From JAWVFM01 sp038237625 (GTDB lineage: Bacteria > Actinomycetota > Thermoleophilia > Solirubrobacterales > 70-9), in NCBI GenBank assembly GCA_038237625.1, contig JBBRYM010000002.1, forward strand, positions 124,001 to 188,000: 64,000 nucleotides of DNA, written 5' to 3'. Below, one piece after another: positions 35,916 to 45,952 of this stretch; position 1 is the first letter of the stretch; the number at the start of each line of letters is the position of its first letter. Made by a program: the position numbers and the translations under genes. Under the pieces are notes generated by a model, which had not been told where the DNA came from, made no database searches, and saw only the letters and a list, made by a program, of their open reading frames with translations.

Positions 35916-37086
35916 CGAGTCGTTCCAGGTGAGCGATCGCCTCGGCGAGATCCTTGTCGCCACGACCGCTCAGGCAAACTACGTCCACCGCGTTCTCATC
36001 GGGCGCGTCCTCGGCCAAGAGCCAAGCGATTGCGTGACTGGGCTCGAGCGCGGGGATGATGCCCTCGAGTCGAGCCAGCTCGCGGAAGGCGCGCACCGCG
36101 TCGTTGTCGGTGACTGAGACGTAAACGGCCCGGCCGGTGTCGCGCAGGTGGGCGTGCTCGGGACCGACGCCTGGGTAGTCGAGACCCGCCGAGATCGAGT
36201 GTGCTTCCAGTATCTGGCCATCCTCGTCGGCGAGGATGGAGGACATCGCGCCGTGGAGAACGCCAACGCGGCCGGCGCCGAGCGATGCGCCGTGACGGCC
36301 GGTCTCGATCCCTTCCCCTGCCGCCTCCACGCCCACTAGCTCGACTGGGTCGTCGATGAACGGATAGAAGGCGCCGATGGCGTTGGAGCCACCGCCAACG
36401 CAGGCGACGACGCGATCCGGAAGCCGGCCGGTCGCGGCGATTGCCTGCTCGCGCGCCTCGTCGCCGATCACTCGCTGGAGGTCGCGCACCAACGCTGGAT
36501 ATGGCGCCGGCCCCACCGCCGAGCCGATGATGTAGTGGGTGTTGCGCACGTTGGTGACCCAGTCGCGAATCGCAGCGCTCACGGCCTCTTTGAGGGTCCG
36601 CGCGCCAGCCTCCACCGGAGCCACCATCGCCCCGAGAAGTCCCATGCGCTCCACGTTGGGCGCTTGGCGGCGCATGTCCTCGGTGCCCATGTAGACCACG
36701 CACTCCAGGCCGAGCAGTGCGCATGCGGTCGCCGCGGCGACGCCGTGCTGTCCCGCGCCCGTCTCGGCGATCACGCGAGACTTGCCCATCCGCACGGCGA
36801 GAAGCGCCTGGCCGATCGCGTTGTTGATCTTGTGGGCACCAGTGTGTGCGAGGTCCTCGCGCTTCAGGTACACGGTTCGGCCGACTCGCTCGGAGAGCCG
36901 CCCGGCGAGGTAAAGGGGTGTCGGGCGCCCAATGAAATCTCGCCGCAGGCGGTCGAGCTCGGCGATGAAGGACTCGTCGTCGCGCGCGCTGCCCCACTCC
37001 CGCGTCAGCTCGTCGAGGGCGGTCATCAGCACCTCGGGAACGAACCTCCCGCCGTACTGGCCAAAGCGTTCCTCCACGGCGCTCAC
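35908..37086 (-). CDS. trpB: Tryptophan synthase beta chain
   Basis: 392 residues. PLP enzyme joining indole and serine to tryptophan. The PLP lysine lies in HTGAHKINNA, with ETGAGQHGVA and the phosphate-binding GGGSNAIGAF. Catalytic Glu in LKREDLAHTG context. GTG 37086 overlaps the trpF stop (GTGA); codons further upstream belong to trpF in another frame. This is the standard TrpB1 type, which works with TrpA. Confidence 0.97.
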   Translation of the reverse strand: MSAVEERFGQYGGRFVPEVLMTALDELTREWGSARDDESFIAELDRLRRDFIGRPTPLYLAGRLSERVGRTVYLKREDLAHTGAHKINNAIGQALLAVRMGKSRVIAETGAGQHGVAAATACALLGLECVVYMGTEDMRRQAPNVERMGLLGAMVAPVEAGARTLKEAVSAAIRDWVTNVRNTHYIIGSAVGPAPYPALVRDLQRVIGDEAREQAIAATGRLPDRVVACVGGGSNAIGAFYPFIDDPVELVGVEAAGEGIETGRHGASLGAGRVGVLHGAMSSILADEDGQILEAHSISAGLDYPGVGPEHAHLRDTGRAVYVSVTDNDAVRAFRELARLEGIIPALEPSHAIAWLLAEDAPDENAVDVVCLSGRGDKDLAEAIAHLERLDG

Positions 37087-37730
37087 GATCTCATCGCCTC
37101 GCGTTCGGCCGCAACCGAATTGGCGGCTTCCGAGAACGCGGTCATCAGCTCGTGGTCCTTGATCCCCGGCGCCGACTCCACCCCGCTCGCGACGTCGACG
37201 GCAAAGGGATGGACGGTCCGAATCGCAGCGGCGACGTTGTCGGGCCGCAGGCCGCCGGCGAGGATCGCGTGGGCCTTCGACCGGCGCCCCTTCAAGAACT
37301 CCCAATCGAACGTCTCCCCAGTTCCCCCCAGCTTGCCCGGACGATGCGCGTCGAGCAGGTGGTAGTGAACCCGGAAGGCGCGCGCGGCCTGGATGTCGGC
37401 CCGGGTCCGCACCCGAATGGCCTTGATGATCGGGCAGCCGGTGCGCCGGCTCACCTCGCGGCAGAAATCGAGCCCCTCGGCCCCATGGAGCTGGATGAGC
37501 CCGAGTGACTCGTTTTCCGCCGCTCGCACGATCTCGTCGATCGGCGCGTTGACGAACACGCCCACGACCTCGAGGCGGCGGCGAAGCGCAGCCCCGATCT
37601 CGGTGGCGACGTCCGGCGGGCAGCGGCGCGGGCCGCCCTCCCAGTGGTTCAGGCCGATCGCCCAGGCGCCGAGCCGGGCGGCTTCCTCGGCATCCTCGGG
37701 CCTGGTTATGCCGCAGAACTTGACACGCAC
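37083..37730 (-). CDS. trpF: Phosphoribosylanthranilate isomerase
   Basis: 215-residue TIM barrel converting phosphoribosylanthranilate to CdRP. The general-base Cys is in VKFCGITRPEDA, the catalytic Asp in HYHLLDAHRPGKLGGTGETFDW, and the phosphate site in ILAGGLRPDNV. It opens the trpF-trpB-trpA unit with a leaderless promoter (TAACCT, 7 bases before GTG 37730). Confidence 0.96.
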   Translation of the reverse strand: MRVKFCGITRPEDAEEAARLGAWAIGLNHWEGGPRRCPPDVATEIGAALRRRLEVVGVFVNAPIDEIVRAAENESLGLIQLHGAEGLDFCREVSRRTGCPIIKAIRVRTRADIQAARAFRVHYHLLDAHRPGKLGGTGETFDWEFLKGRRSKAHAILAGGLRPDNVAAAIRTVHPFAVDVASGVESAPGIKDHELMTAFSEAANSVAAEREAMRS

Positions 37731-37737
37731 CGAACCA

Positions 37738-37743
37738 AGGTTA
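37738..37743 (-). promoter_or_regulatory. -10 element TAACCT for trpFBA
   Basis: TAACCT ends 7 bases before the trpF GTG. The palindromic repeat B (37763-37814) lies just upstream and separates this unit from htrA. Confidence 0.55.
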
Positions 37744-37762
37744 CGGGGGCGGCATCACCACA

Positions 37763-37814
37763 CGCCGAACGTCCCATATCCCCGCCAGAACGCGGGCACG
37801 CGGGACGTTCGGCG
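37763..37814. repeat. Palindromic repeat B, copy 1
   Basis: Outer 13-bp stem CGCCGAACGTCCC/GGGACGTTCGGCG around 26 bases, which contain an inner CCCGC-CAGAAC-GCGGG hairpin. Same architecture and near-identical core as the copy at 54332-54379 in inverted orientation. It lies between the htrA stop and the trpF promoter and could end htrA transcription. Confidence 0.8.
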
Positions 37815-37823
37815 AAAAGGGAG

Positions 37824-39026
37824 TCAGCCTTGGACGCTGGAGGGGCGGTTTCCCAGCGTGACCGTGACCGTGCGCGTGTCCTGGCCGTGGGCCAGGGTCA
37901 GGGTCACCTCGTCGCCGGGGTTCTTCGATGCGACGGCGTTAACGACGTCGTCCATCCCTCCAACCGCGTGTCCGTCGATCGCCGTGATGATGTCGCCACC
38001 AGCCTGGATCTGCTGGCCGTTCATCGAAACCGCTGCGCTGCCACCGTGGATCCCGGCGTCGGCCGCCGGGCTGCCCTTGGTGACGGACTGCACGAGGGCG
38101 CCTTCCTTGACCGGGAGGTTCAGGACACCCGCGAGTTGAGTCGTCACGTCGGTTCCCGTAATTCCGAGGAATGCATGCTGAACCTCGCCCGTCGCCAGCA
38201 GCTGCTGGACCACATCGCGAGCCGTGTTGATCGGCACGGCGAAGCCGATCCCGACGTTGCCGCCGCTCTGCGACTCGATCTGGGAGTTGATGCCGATTAC
38301 GCGACTCGCGGCGTCGATGAGGGGTCCGCCGGAGTTACCGGGGTTGATCGCGGCATCGGTCTGGATCACATTGTCGATCTGAAAGCCGCTCGGCGCCTTG
38401 ATCTGGCGCTGGAGCGCGGAAACGATTCCCGCCGTCGCCGTGCGATCCAGCGCGAACGGGTTGCCGATCGCCACAACCGGATCGCCGACCTTCACGGCCG
38501 AGGAGTCGCCGAACGGGAGCGGATGCAGCTGGCCGGAGGGCACGTTGACCTTGAGGAGGGCCATGTCGGTCGACTCGTCCTTCCCAATCACCTGCGCCGG
38601 GATGGCCTGCGAGCGCTTGCCATTGCCGAGTTGCACCGTGATCTTGGAGGCGCCGTTGACCACGTGAGCATTCGTGAGAATGTGGCCGTCATGGTCGATC
38701 ACGAACCCGGACCCGGTGGCGACTCCGCCTCCGCTGCCTCCGAACGGGTTGAAGGGCGAGGGCGGCTGCGGCGGCTGGGTGGCCTGGATGAAGGCGACGC
38801 CCGGGGAGTCCGCTCTGTAGATGTCGTTGACGGTGAACCCCTTGCCGCCGGCGACTGCCGGCTCGGTGAGGTGCGCCGCGGAAAACGTCGCGCCCGCGGG
38901 AGCGGTCGTACTACCCGAGTCGACCCAGCCCGCGGCGATGGCAATCCAGCCAGCGACGGCGACGATCAGCCCGCCGAGGAGCGCTGAGCCGAAGGGCGTG
39001 CGGGCAGCAGTTTTCACTCGGTTCAT
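37824..39026 (-). CDS. HtrA/DegP-type serine protease with PDZ domain
   Basis: 400 residues: one N-terminal membrane helix (about 13-33), a linker, a trypsin-like domain with His121 (LTNAHVV), Asp154 (ESTDMALL) and Ser232 (GNSGGPL), and a C-terminal PDZ domain (about 290-390). An extracytoplasmic membrane-anchored quality-control protease. ATG 39026 has a G-rich site just upstream; a TTG 15 bases earlier is possible. It lies between trpC and trpFBA, with a 96-base gap upstream that holds an 11-base-spaced direct repeat. Confidence 0.94.
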   Translation of the reverse strand: MNRVKTAARTPFGSALLGGLIVAVAGWIAIAAGWVDSGSTTAPAGATFSAAHLTEPAVAGGKGFTVNDIYRADSPGVAFIQATQPPQPPSPFNPFGGSGGGVATGSGFVIDHDGHILTNAHVVNGASKITVQLGNGKRSQAIPAQVIGKDESTDMALLKVNVPSGQLHPLPFGDSSAVKVGDPVVAIGNPFALDRTATAGIVSALQRQIKAPSGFQIDNVIQTDAAINPGNSGGPLIDAASRVIGINSQIESQSGGNVGIGFAVPINTARDVVQQLLATGEVQHAFLGITGTDVTTQLAGVLNLPVKEGALVQSVTKGSPAADAGIHGGSAAVSMNGQQIQAGGDIITAIDGHAVGGMDDVVNAVASKNPGDEVTLTLAHGQDTRTVTVTLGNRPSSVQG

Positions 39027-39047
39027 GCCCCCCAGGATCAACCAAGG

Positions 39048-39064
39048 CGCTAAACGCCCGCTAA
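39048..39064. promoter_or_regulatory. 11-bp-spaced direct repeat upstream of htrA
   Basis: CGCTAA occurs at 39048-39053 and 39059-39064, exactly one helical turn apart, 22 to 38 bases before the htrA start. This layout resembles sites of OmpR/PhoB-type response regulators, which often control htrA genes. Weak evidence on its own. Confidence 0.3.
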
Positions 39065-39122
39065 CCGGTAGCTTCAGACGAGATAAGAAATCGGTGCAGC
39101 CACCCGCCGGCGTAGGGTGAGC

Positions 39123-39947
39123 TCAGTGATCGCCGCGGGGGTTCTCGAGATAGTGCTCGCGCGTCTCCTCGTCGAAGCCCGCGAGCTGGTGGACGGCCGC
39201 GGCGGGATCCGGGCTTCGCATGAGCGCTTCCCCGACCAGCACGGCGTCCACGCCGATTCGCTCGAGCTCGTCAAGCTCAGTGCGGGAGCTGAATCCGGAC
39301 TCCGCAACGACGGTCTTGCCGGTCGGCACATCCCTCATCAGCCGGTATGTCCTGGAGATGTCGACGCTCAGGTCGCGGAGGTTGCGGTTGTTGATGCCGA
39401 TCACGTCGCAATCGAGCTCCACGGCGCGTTCCAGCTCATCGTCGTCGTGAACCTCGACCAGACAGTCGAGGTCGAGCTGCCGGGCCTCGGAGTAGAGCCC
39501 CGCCAGCGCCGCATCGTCCAGAGCCGCCACGATCAGCAGGACGGCATCGGCGCCTCCGGTGGCAGCCTCGAGCAGCTGATAGGGGTCGACCACGAAGTCC
39601 TTGCGCAGGATCGGCAGCTCGGAGGCGCCACGCGCATCGCGCAGGTCGTCCAGCGAGCCACCGAAGCTCGATCCATCGGTCAGGATCGAAAGCGCCGCCG
39701 CCCCGCCCCGCTCGTAGGCCGCGACCATGTCCGCCACCCGCGCCTCGCGGTCGATCCAGCCGACGCTGGGGGAGCGCCGCTTGAACTCGGCGATGATCGA
39801 GATCCCCGGGCGCACGAGGGCCTCGCTGAATGGGCGCGCACCGCTGCGAGTTCCCAGGCGATCGCGCAGAATCGAAGGCGGGAGCTCGGCGCGGCGCCTC
39901 TCGACGTCGGCACGGGCGCTCGCGACAAGCCCGTCGAGGTGGCTCAC
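39123..39947 (-). CDS. trpC: Indole-3-glycerol phosphate synthase
   Basis: 274-residue TIM barrel closing the indole ring. Conserved IIAEFKRRSPSVGWI, PILRKDFVVDPYQL, LIVAALDDAALAGL, EVHDDDELERAV, INNRNLRDLSVD and VAESGFSSRTEL carry the catalytic Lys and Glu residues. GTG 39947 overlaps the trpD stop. Last gene of the hisIE-trpEGDC unit. Confidence 0.97.
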   Translation of the reverse strand: MSHLDGLVASARADVERRRAELPPSILRDRLGTRSGARPFSEALVRPGISIIAEFKRRSPSVGWIDREARVADMVAAYERGGAAALSILTDGSSFGGSLDDLRDARGASELPILRKDFVVDPYQLLEAATGGADAVLLIVAALDDAALAGLYSEARQLDLDCLVEVHDDDELERAVELDCDVIGINNRNLRDLSVDISRTYRLMRDVPTGKTVVAESGFSSRTELDELERIGVDAVLVGEALMRSPDPAAAVHQLAGFDEETREHYLENPRGDH

Positions 39948-40984
39948 GGCTCCACGGGCGGGGCGAGCTCCGCGCTTCGCTTCGCCAACTGGTCCAGCAC
40001 CTTCGCCGCTGCGCCCGAGTCGATCGCCTCGCGAGCCTTGACGACGCCGCCGGCGAGGTCCTCCGCCCCGCCCCCGACCATGATCGCGGCGCCGGCGTTG
40101 AGCGCGACGACCTCGCGGGCGGGCCCATCCCTTCCGTCAAGCACCTCGCGGGTGATTGCGGCGTTGCGCTCAGGATCGCCGCCGGCCAGCTCGGCCAGAT
40201 CGGCGGGCTCGACCCCCACGTCTTCTGGCCTGACAAACCACTCCTCCGTGCGGCTGCTTGCCACCTCGACCACCCGTGTCTCGCCTGCGATCGTCAGCTC
40301 GTCAACGCCGTCTTCGCCGGCGACGACCAGCCCGCGCTCGCACCCGAGGGCCACGAGCGCCTCGGCGATCGTCTCCTGGTAGTGGCGGTCGGACACGCCG
40401 ATGACCTGCCGCGTGGCGCCGGCGGGGTTGGTGAGGGGACCGAGAAAGTTGAAGACGGTGCGCACTGCGAGCTCCTTGCGTACCGGCACCACGTGCTTCA
40501 TCGCCGCGTGGTGGCGCGGGGCGAACATGAACCCGAAGCCGACCTCGTCGATACAGGTGGCCACGGCGTCGGGCGCCAGGTCGATGCGGACTCCAAGTGC
40601 CTCGAGCAGGTCGGCCGATCCCGACCGGCTGCTGTTTGAGCGGTTGCCGTGCTTTGCGACCGGGCATCCCGCTCCGGCGGCCACAATCGCCGCCGTCGTC
40701 GAAATGTTGAACGTCGACGGCCCGCCCCCCGTCCCCGCGGTGTCCACCAGCGCTTGGTGAGAGGGGTTGACCGGCGCCGCGAGCCGGCGCATGGTTCGCG
40801 CGAGGCCGGTGAGCTCCCCCACCGTCTCCCCTTTGGTCCGCAGGGCTACGAGGAAGGCGCCGGTCTGCACCTCGCCCGCCCGGCCCTCCATGATCTCGTC
40901 GAGGGCGGCCGAGGTGTGGTCGGCCGTGAGGTGGTCACCGCTTGCGAGCGCGTCGATCGCGCGGGTCAGGACTTCATTCGGCAT
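39944..40984 (-). CDS. trpD: Anthranilate phosphoribosyltransferase
   Basis: 346 residues. Transfers phosphoribose from PRPP to anthranilate. The PRPP-binding DTAGTGGGPSTFNIST, KHGNRSNSS and FLGPLTNPA motifs are all present. The ATG at 40984 lies 9 bases after trpG. Confidence 0.97.
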   Translation of the reverse strand: MPNEVLTRAIDALASGDHLTADHTSAALDEIMEGRAGEVQTGAFLVALRTKGETVGELTGLARTMRRLAAPVNPSHQALVDTAGTGGGPSTFNISTTAAIVAAGAGCPVAKHGNRSNSSRSGSADLLEALGVRIDLAPDAVATCIDEVGFGFMFAPRHHAAMKHVVPVRKELAVRTVFNFLGPLTNPAGATRQVIGVSDRHYQETIAEALVALGCERGLVVAGEDGVDELTIAGETRVVEVASSRTEEWFVRPEDVGVEPADLAELAGGDPERNAAITREVLDGRDGPAREVVALNAGAAIMVGGGAEDLAGGVVKAREAIDSGAAAKVLDQLAKRSAELAPPVEP

Positions 40985-40993
40985 CAGAAGATC

Positions 40994-41557
40994 TCAGTCG
41001 CGAAGGAAATTACGCAAGATCTCCTTGCCGAGGGGCGTCAGGACCGACTCCGGGTGAAACTGCACGCCCTCTGCCGGCAGCTCGCGGTGCCGCACGCCCA
41101 TCACGACATCCTCGAGCCTTGCAGTGAGCTCCAGCTCGTCGGGGAGATCGGCGTCGGCGACCAGGGAGTGGTAGCGGCCTGCCTCCAGCGGGCTGTCGAG
41201 CCCCTCAAAGAGCCCGCGGCCGTCGTGGTCGATCTCGGCGCTCTTGCCGTGGATCGGCTCGCCGCGAACCGTGCGCCCCCCGAACGCCTCGACCATCGAC
41301 TGGTGCCCGAGGCAGACCCCGAGGGTCGGAATACCCGCCTCCGGGAAGGCGCGAGCTGCCTGAACCGAGATCCCGGCGTCGGCTGGAGTGCACGGGCCCG
41401 GGGAGATAACCAGCCGCTCGAAACCGCTCTCGACGAGCTCGCCGACGGCGGCCTTGTCGTTTCGCACGACCTCGATCTCCGCGCCGAGCTCCCCGAGGTA
41501 CTGGACGAGGTTGTAGGTGAAGGAGTCGTAGTTGTCGATGACCAGGACCCTGGTCAT
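40994..41557 (-). CDS. trpG: Anthranilate synthase component II (glutamine amidotransferase)
   Basis: 187-residue class I amidotransferase. Nucleophile Cys in LGVCLGHQSMVEAFGG and the His-Glu pair in GVQFHPESVLTP. It supplies ammonia to TrpE and may also serve 4-amino-4-deoxychorismate synthesis, as no separate pabA is seen. ATG 41557 overlaps the trpE stop and has a strong ribosome site (AGGAGGAG, 41563-41570), which excludes the longer upstream frame. Confidence 0.95.
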   Translation of the reverse strand: MTRVLVIDNYDSFTYNLVQYLGELGAEIEVVRNDKAAVGELVESGFERLVISPGPCTPADAGISVQAARAFPEAGIPTLGVCLGHQSMVEAFGGRTVRGEPIHGKSAEIDHDGRGLFEGLDSPLEAGRYHSLVADADLPDELELTARLEDVVMGVRHRELPAEGVQFHPESVLTPLGKEILRNFLRD

Positions 41558-43050
41558 GCCCACTCCTCCTGGGCTGACGCCAGCTCGATCGCCTGAAACA
41601 CGGCCTTCGCCTTGCTGAGGCTCTCCTCGTATTCGCGCTCGGGAAGGGCGTCGGCGACGGTGCCGCCGCCGGCCTGAACGTGGACCTTGCCGTCCTTGAC
41701 CACAACCGTGCGGATGTGGATGGCGGTGTCGAGATCGCCGTCGAAGCTCACGTAACCGACCGCGCCGCCGTAGGAGCAGCGTTTGTGCGGCTCGAGCTCG
41801 TCGATGATCTGCATAGCCCTGACCTTCGGCGCCCCGGAAAGTGTGCCCGCCGGTAGCACTGATCGCAGCGCGTCGATCGCATCGACGTCGGCACGCAGCG
41901 TCCCCGACACCTGGCTGACGATGTGCAGAACGTGCGAATAGGTCTCGACCTCCATCATCTCGTCGACCTTCACGGAGCCGTACTCGCACACCCGGCCGAG
42001 GTCGTTTCGGGACAGGTCGACGAGCATCAGGTGCTCGGCGCGCTCCTTGGTGTCAGCCAGCAGGCGCCGGCCCTGCGCGCGGTCGTCGTCGGGCGTTAGC
42101 CCTCGGGGGTAGGTGCCGGCGATGGGACGCATCTCGACACGCCTTCCCGAAACCTTGAGCAGCGGCTCGGGGGAGGCCCCGGCGACCTCGAAGTCGCCCA
42201 GATCCAGGAAGTACATGTACGGCGAGGGGTTGATCGCCCGCAGCCCCCGGTAGATCGAAAAGGCATCCACGGGGGCGGGCGCGGTGAAGCGCTGCGACGG
42301 GACGACCTGGAAGGCATCCCCGGCCCGGACGTACTCGATGATGCGCGCGACGATGGCTTCGAACTGCTCGCGCGTCAGGTTCGGCTCGAAGAGCTCCGCG
42401 GCCCCCTTCGCCGCGCGCTCGCGAAGCGCGGGGTCAGCGGGCGCGGCGGGCGCCGGGACAGGGCTCCGCAGCGCAGCGCGCGCCTCGTCGATGAGGGTCC
42501 TGGCCCGGGCGTAGGCGTCATCCACGCCGACGCCCTCCCCGCAGAACGCGTAACCGATGATCGAGAGCTCGCGGCGAAGGTGGTCGAAGGCCAGCATCAG
42601 CTCACACACCATCAGCGCCATGTCGGGCAGGCCGAGCGGGTCCGGGTTCGGCTCGCCCAGGGGCTCGACGGTGCGCACGAGGTCGTAGCCGAAAATGCCC
42701 ACCGCGCCGCCGGGAAACGGTGGCAGGGAATCATCGGTCGCAGCGAGCTGATGAGCCTCGACGAGGCCGCGTGCAGCCTCGTAAGGATCGGCGCCCGACT
42801 CCGGCGCCCAGCGCAGGATCTCGCGCGGCCGGAAACCGAGGAACGAATAGCGGCCCACCCGACCCTGCTCGGCCGACTCCAGGAGAAAGCAGGGACTCCC
42901 GTCGCGTAGCTTCAAGAACGCCGAAACTGGCGTCTCGCAGTCGTCCACGAGGCGCATGACCACCGGGACGACGTTCGCCTCCTGCGCCAGCTCGCGGGCG
43001 CGCTCCAGGGAGGGCTCGACGCCCTGCCCAGGGTCAGTGGCGACGGCCAT
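41554..43050 (-). CDS. trpE: Anthranilate synthase component I
   Basis: 498 residues. Makes anthranilate from chorismate. The allosteric tryptophan-binding LLES motif is present near the N-terminus (CFLLESAEQGRVGRYSFLGF), so feedback inhibition is expected. The catalytic half shows QVVPSQRF, MRPIAGTYPRG, EHLMLVDLSRNDLGRV and GTLSGAPKVRAMQIIDELEP. ATG 43050 overlaps hisIE by 17 bases; codons further upstream lie inside hisIE and are not homologous. Confidence 0.96.
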   Translation of the reverse strand: MAVATDPGQGVEPSLERARELAQEANVVPVVMRLVDDCETPVSAFLKLRDGSPCFLLESAEQGRVGRYSFLGFRPREILRWAPESGADPYEAARGLVEAHQLAATDDSLPPFPGGAVGIFGYDLVRTVEPLGEPNPDPLGLPDMALMVCELMLAFDHLRRELSIIGYAFCGEGVGVDDAYARARTLIDEARAALRSPVPAPAAPADPALRERAAKGAAELFEPNLTREQFEAIVARIIEYVRAGDAFQVVPSQRFTAPAPVDAFSIYRGLRAINPSPYMYFLDLGDFEVAGASPEPLLKVSGRRVEMRPIAGTYPRGLTPDDDRAQGRRLLADTKERAEHLMLVDLSRNDLGRVCEYGSVKVDEMMEVETYSHVLHIVSQVSGTLRADVDAIDALRSVLPAGTLSGAPKVRAMQIIDELEPHKRCSYGGAVGYVSFDGDLDTAIHIRTVVVKDGKVHVQAGGGTVADALPEREYEESLSKAKAVFQAIELASAQEEWA

Positions 43051-43648
43051 TGAGGGTTTCGAGGGCCGCCGCCATCGACAACTCCCGCGACCCGAGCAGA
43101 ACGTCGAGGTGGTAGAGCACGTCGGCCGCCTCCTCCGCGACCCGCTCGTCGGATTCCGAAGCCGCCGCCCGCGCGACCTCCTCGGCCTCCTCGCGGACCT
43201 TTTCGCCAATTCGCGGTGGATCGGCGAGAAGCTCAGCCGTATACGAACCCTGCGGGCGCTCTCGGGCTCGCTCCGCGATCGTCCGCTCAAGCCCGGGCAG
43301 GGCCTCGTGGGCGGCCGGCTCGGGGGCCGCCTCGGTGTCGAGATCGCGGTGAAAGCACGAGCGCTCGCCCGTGTGACATGCAGGTCCAGCCGGGTCGACA
43401 AGAGCAAGGATCGCGTCGGCGTCGCAGTCGTAGCGAAGCTGGCGAACCCGCTGGACGTTGCCCGACGTCTCCCCTTTGTGCCAGAGCTCGTCACGAGACC
43501 GGCTGTAGAAATGAGTTTCGCCCGTCGCGCGGGTGAGCTCCAGCGATTCCTCGTTCATGTACGCGAGCGTCAGGACCTCGCCCGTCGCCCAGTCCTGGAC
43601 GACGCACGGGACCAGGCCGCGCTCGTCGAATTGAATCGCCGCGCTCAT
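43034..43648 (-). CDS. hisIE: Bifunctional phosphoribosyl-AMP cyclohydrolase / phosphoribosyl-ATP pyrophosphatase
   Basis: 204 residues. HisI part (1-110) with zinc and metal motifs HFYSRSRDELWHKGETSGN, YDCDADA and HTGERSCFH. HisE part (about 118-204) with EKVREEAEEVARAA and EEAADVLYHL. Catalyses steps 2 and 3 of histidine synthesis. Placed as the first gene of the trp unit, with a leaderless TAAACT promoter, it couples histidine and tryptophan supply, both drawing on PRPP. Confidence 0.95.
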   Translation of the reverse strand: MSAAIQFDERGLVPCVVQDWATGEVLTLAYMNEESLELTRATGETHFYSRSRDELWHKGETSGNVQRVRQLRYDCDADAILALVDPAGPACHTGERSCFHRDLDTEAAPEPAAHEALPGLERTIAERARERPQGSYTAELLADPPRIGEKVREEAEEVARAAASESDERVAEEAADVLYHLDVLLGSRELSMAAALETLNGRRH

Positions 43649-43655
43649 CGCGGCG

Positions 43656-43661
43656 AGTTTA
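43656..43661 (-). promoter_or_regulatory. -10 element TAAACT for hisIE-trpEGDC
   Basis: TAAACT ends 7 bases before the hisIE ATG. A leaderless message leaves no room for a leader peptide or attenuator, so control must act at initiation or by TrpE feedback. Confidence 0.6.
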
Positions 43662-43735
43662 CGGTTGCGCGTGCGTCAGACGCGATGGATCGAGCGTTGA
43701 TGGCCCAGGGTTTCGGCGTCGAGTACGTCGAGCGG

Positions 43736-44641
43736 CTAGCGTATTTCCAGGCGATCGAGCAGGCCTTCGTCCCGGCGCCAGCCCGCCCGGACCCTGACGC
43801 GAAGGTCGAGGAACACGCGCGCCCCAAGCTCGCGCTCCAGCTCGCGCCGCGCGGCAATTCCGACGTCGCGGACCATGTGGCCGCCGGCTCCGATCAGGAT
43901 CGCTTTCTGCGACTCGCTCTCCACCCAGACCTGGGCATGCACCTCGACCAGGCCATCGTCCCGCTTCGTCAGCTCCTGCACGGCGACCTCGACCGCGTGC
44001 GGGATCTCGTCGCGAGTTCGCCGCAGGATCTGCTCGCGGATCAACTCGGCCAGGTGGACCTCGCTGGGCTGGTCGCTTCGCATCTCGGCCGGATAGGCGA
44101 ACGGGCCCTCGGGCGTGAGGGCGATGAGCGCGCGCTTCAGCTCATCGAGCCCCTCCCCGGTCTGGGCGCTCACGGGGTAGACGGCGTCGACGCCCGGCAG
44201 ATCGCCGGCGGCCGACAGCGCAGCGACAGCGTGCGCCCGATCGCAGACGTCCAACTTGTTGACCGCGCAGACCACGGGCGTAGTCTTCGGCGCGCGCTCG
44301 CGGGCGCCGGCGAGGGTCCTGGCGATGAACCGGTCCCCGGGGCCCACCCCCTGGCTGCCGTCGATCAGCAGCAACACCGCGTCGGAGTCGGCCAGCTCGC
44401 GACCAACGCGGTGCTGCATGCGCTCGGTGAGCGTGTCACGGGGGCGCTGCACGCCGGGGAGGTCGATCAGCACCAGCTGCCATTCGCCGCCGGGCGCGGT
44501 CGCGATGCCGCGAATGGCCCGGCGGGTCGTCTGCGGGCGCTCGGAGACGATCGCCACCTTCGCCTCGACGAGGGCGTTCGTCAGCGTGGACTTACCCACG
44601 TTAGGGCGGCCCGCCAGCCCGATGAAGCCCGAGCGCGTCAA
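43736..44641 (-). CDS. era: GTPase Era
   Basis: 301 residues. G1 GRPNVGKS (11-18), G3 DLPGVQ, G4 NKLD, then a KH RNA-binding domain (IPHAVEVAVQEL, AILIGAGGHMVRDVGIAARREL). It binds 16S rRNA in small-subunit assembly. The TTG start at 44641 overlaps the ybeY stop (TTGA). Confidence 0.96.
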   Translation of the reverse strand: MTRSGFIGLAGRPNVGKSTLTNALVEAKVAIVSERPQTTRRAIRGIATAPGGEWQLVLIDLPGVQRPRDTLTERMQHRVGRELADSDAVLLLIDGSQGVGPGDRFIARTLAGARERAPKTTPVVCAVNKLDVCDRAHAVAALSAAGDLPGVDAVYPVSAQTGEGLDELKRALIALTPEGPFAYPAEMRSDQPSEVHLAELIREQILRRTRDEIPHAVEVAVQELTKRDDGLVEVHAQVWVESESQKAILIGAGGHMVRDVGIAARRELERELGARVFLDLRVRVRAGWRRDEGLLDRLEIR

Positions 44642-45005
44642 TCCAGCCCGAGGTCGAACATCACCGAATCCTGGAGGGCGAACATCTCGCCGGAGTCGGT
44701 TTCGTGGTCGTGGCCGCAGAGGTGAAGGACGCCGTGGACCGCCGCCTCGGCCAAGTCGGCCGTGTGCTCGGGACAGATCACGACGTCGCCCAGCTCGCGC
44801 GGCCCGGCGACGGCATCTCCACCGTCGACCGGAAACGACAGGACGTCGGTTGGGCGATCGATTCCGCGGTGCTCGCGGTTGAGCTCACGGATGGCATCGG
44901 GGCCCGCGAGCGCGATGGAGAGGTGCCCATCGGCCACGCCCGCGGCCTCGAGGGCCGCCGCGACGGGGTCGCGCAGCTCGCGGGGTACGTCGCTGAGGTC
45001 GATGC

Positions 45006-45009
<4 letters not shown>
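44638..45009 (-). CDS. ybeY: Endoribonuclease YbeY
   Basis: 123 residues, rRNA-maturation metallo-RNase. The zinc motif HGVLHLCGHDHE (His92, His96, His102) and DVLSFPV are intact. The TTG start overlaps the phoH stop. The protein is short at its N-terminus compared with many family members but not truncated in the core. Confidence 0.95.
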
Positions 45010-45950
<941 letters not shown>

Positions 45951-45952
45951 GC

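Noticed and set aside
42956..44725. Long plus-strand open frame of 589 codons opposite trpE, hisIE and era
   Set aside because: It crosses several genes with secure homology on the minus strand, has no recognisable domain and is typical of antisense frames in GC-rich DNA.
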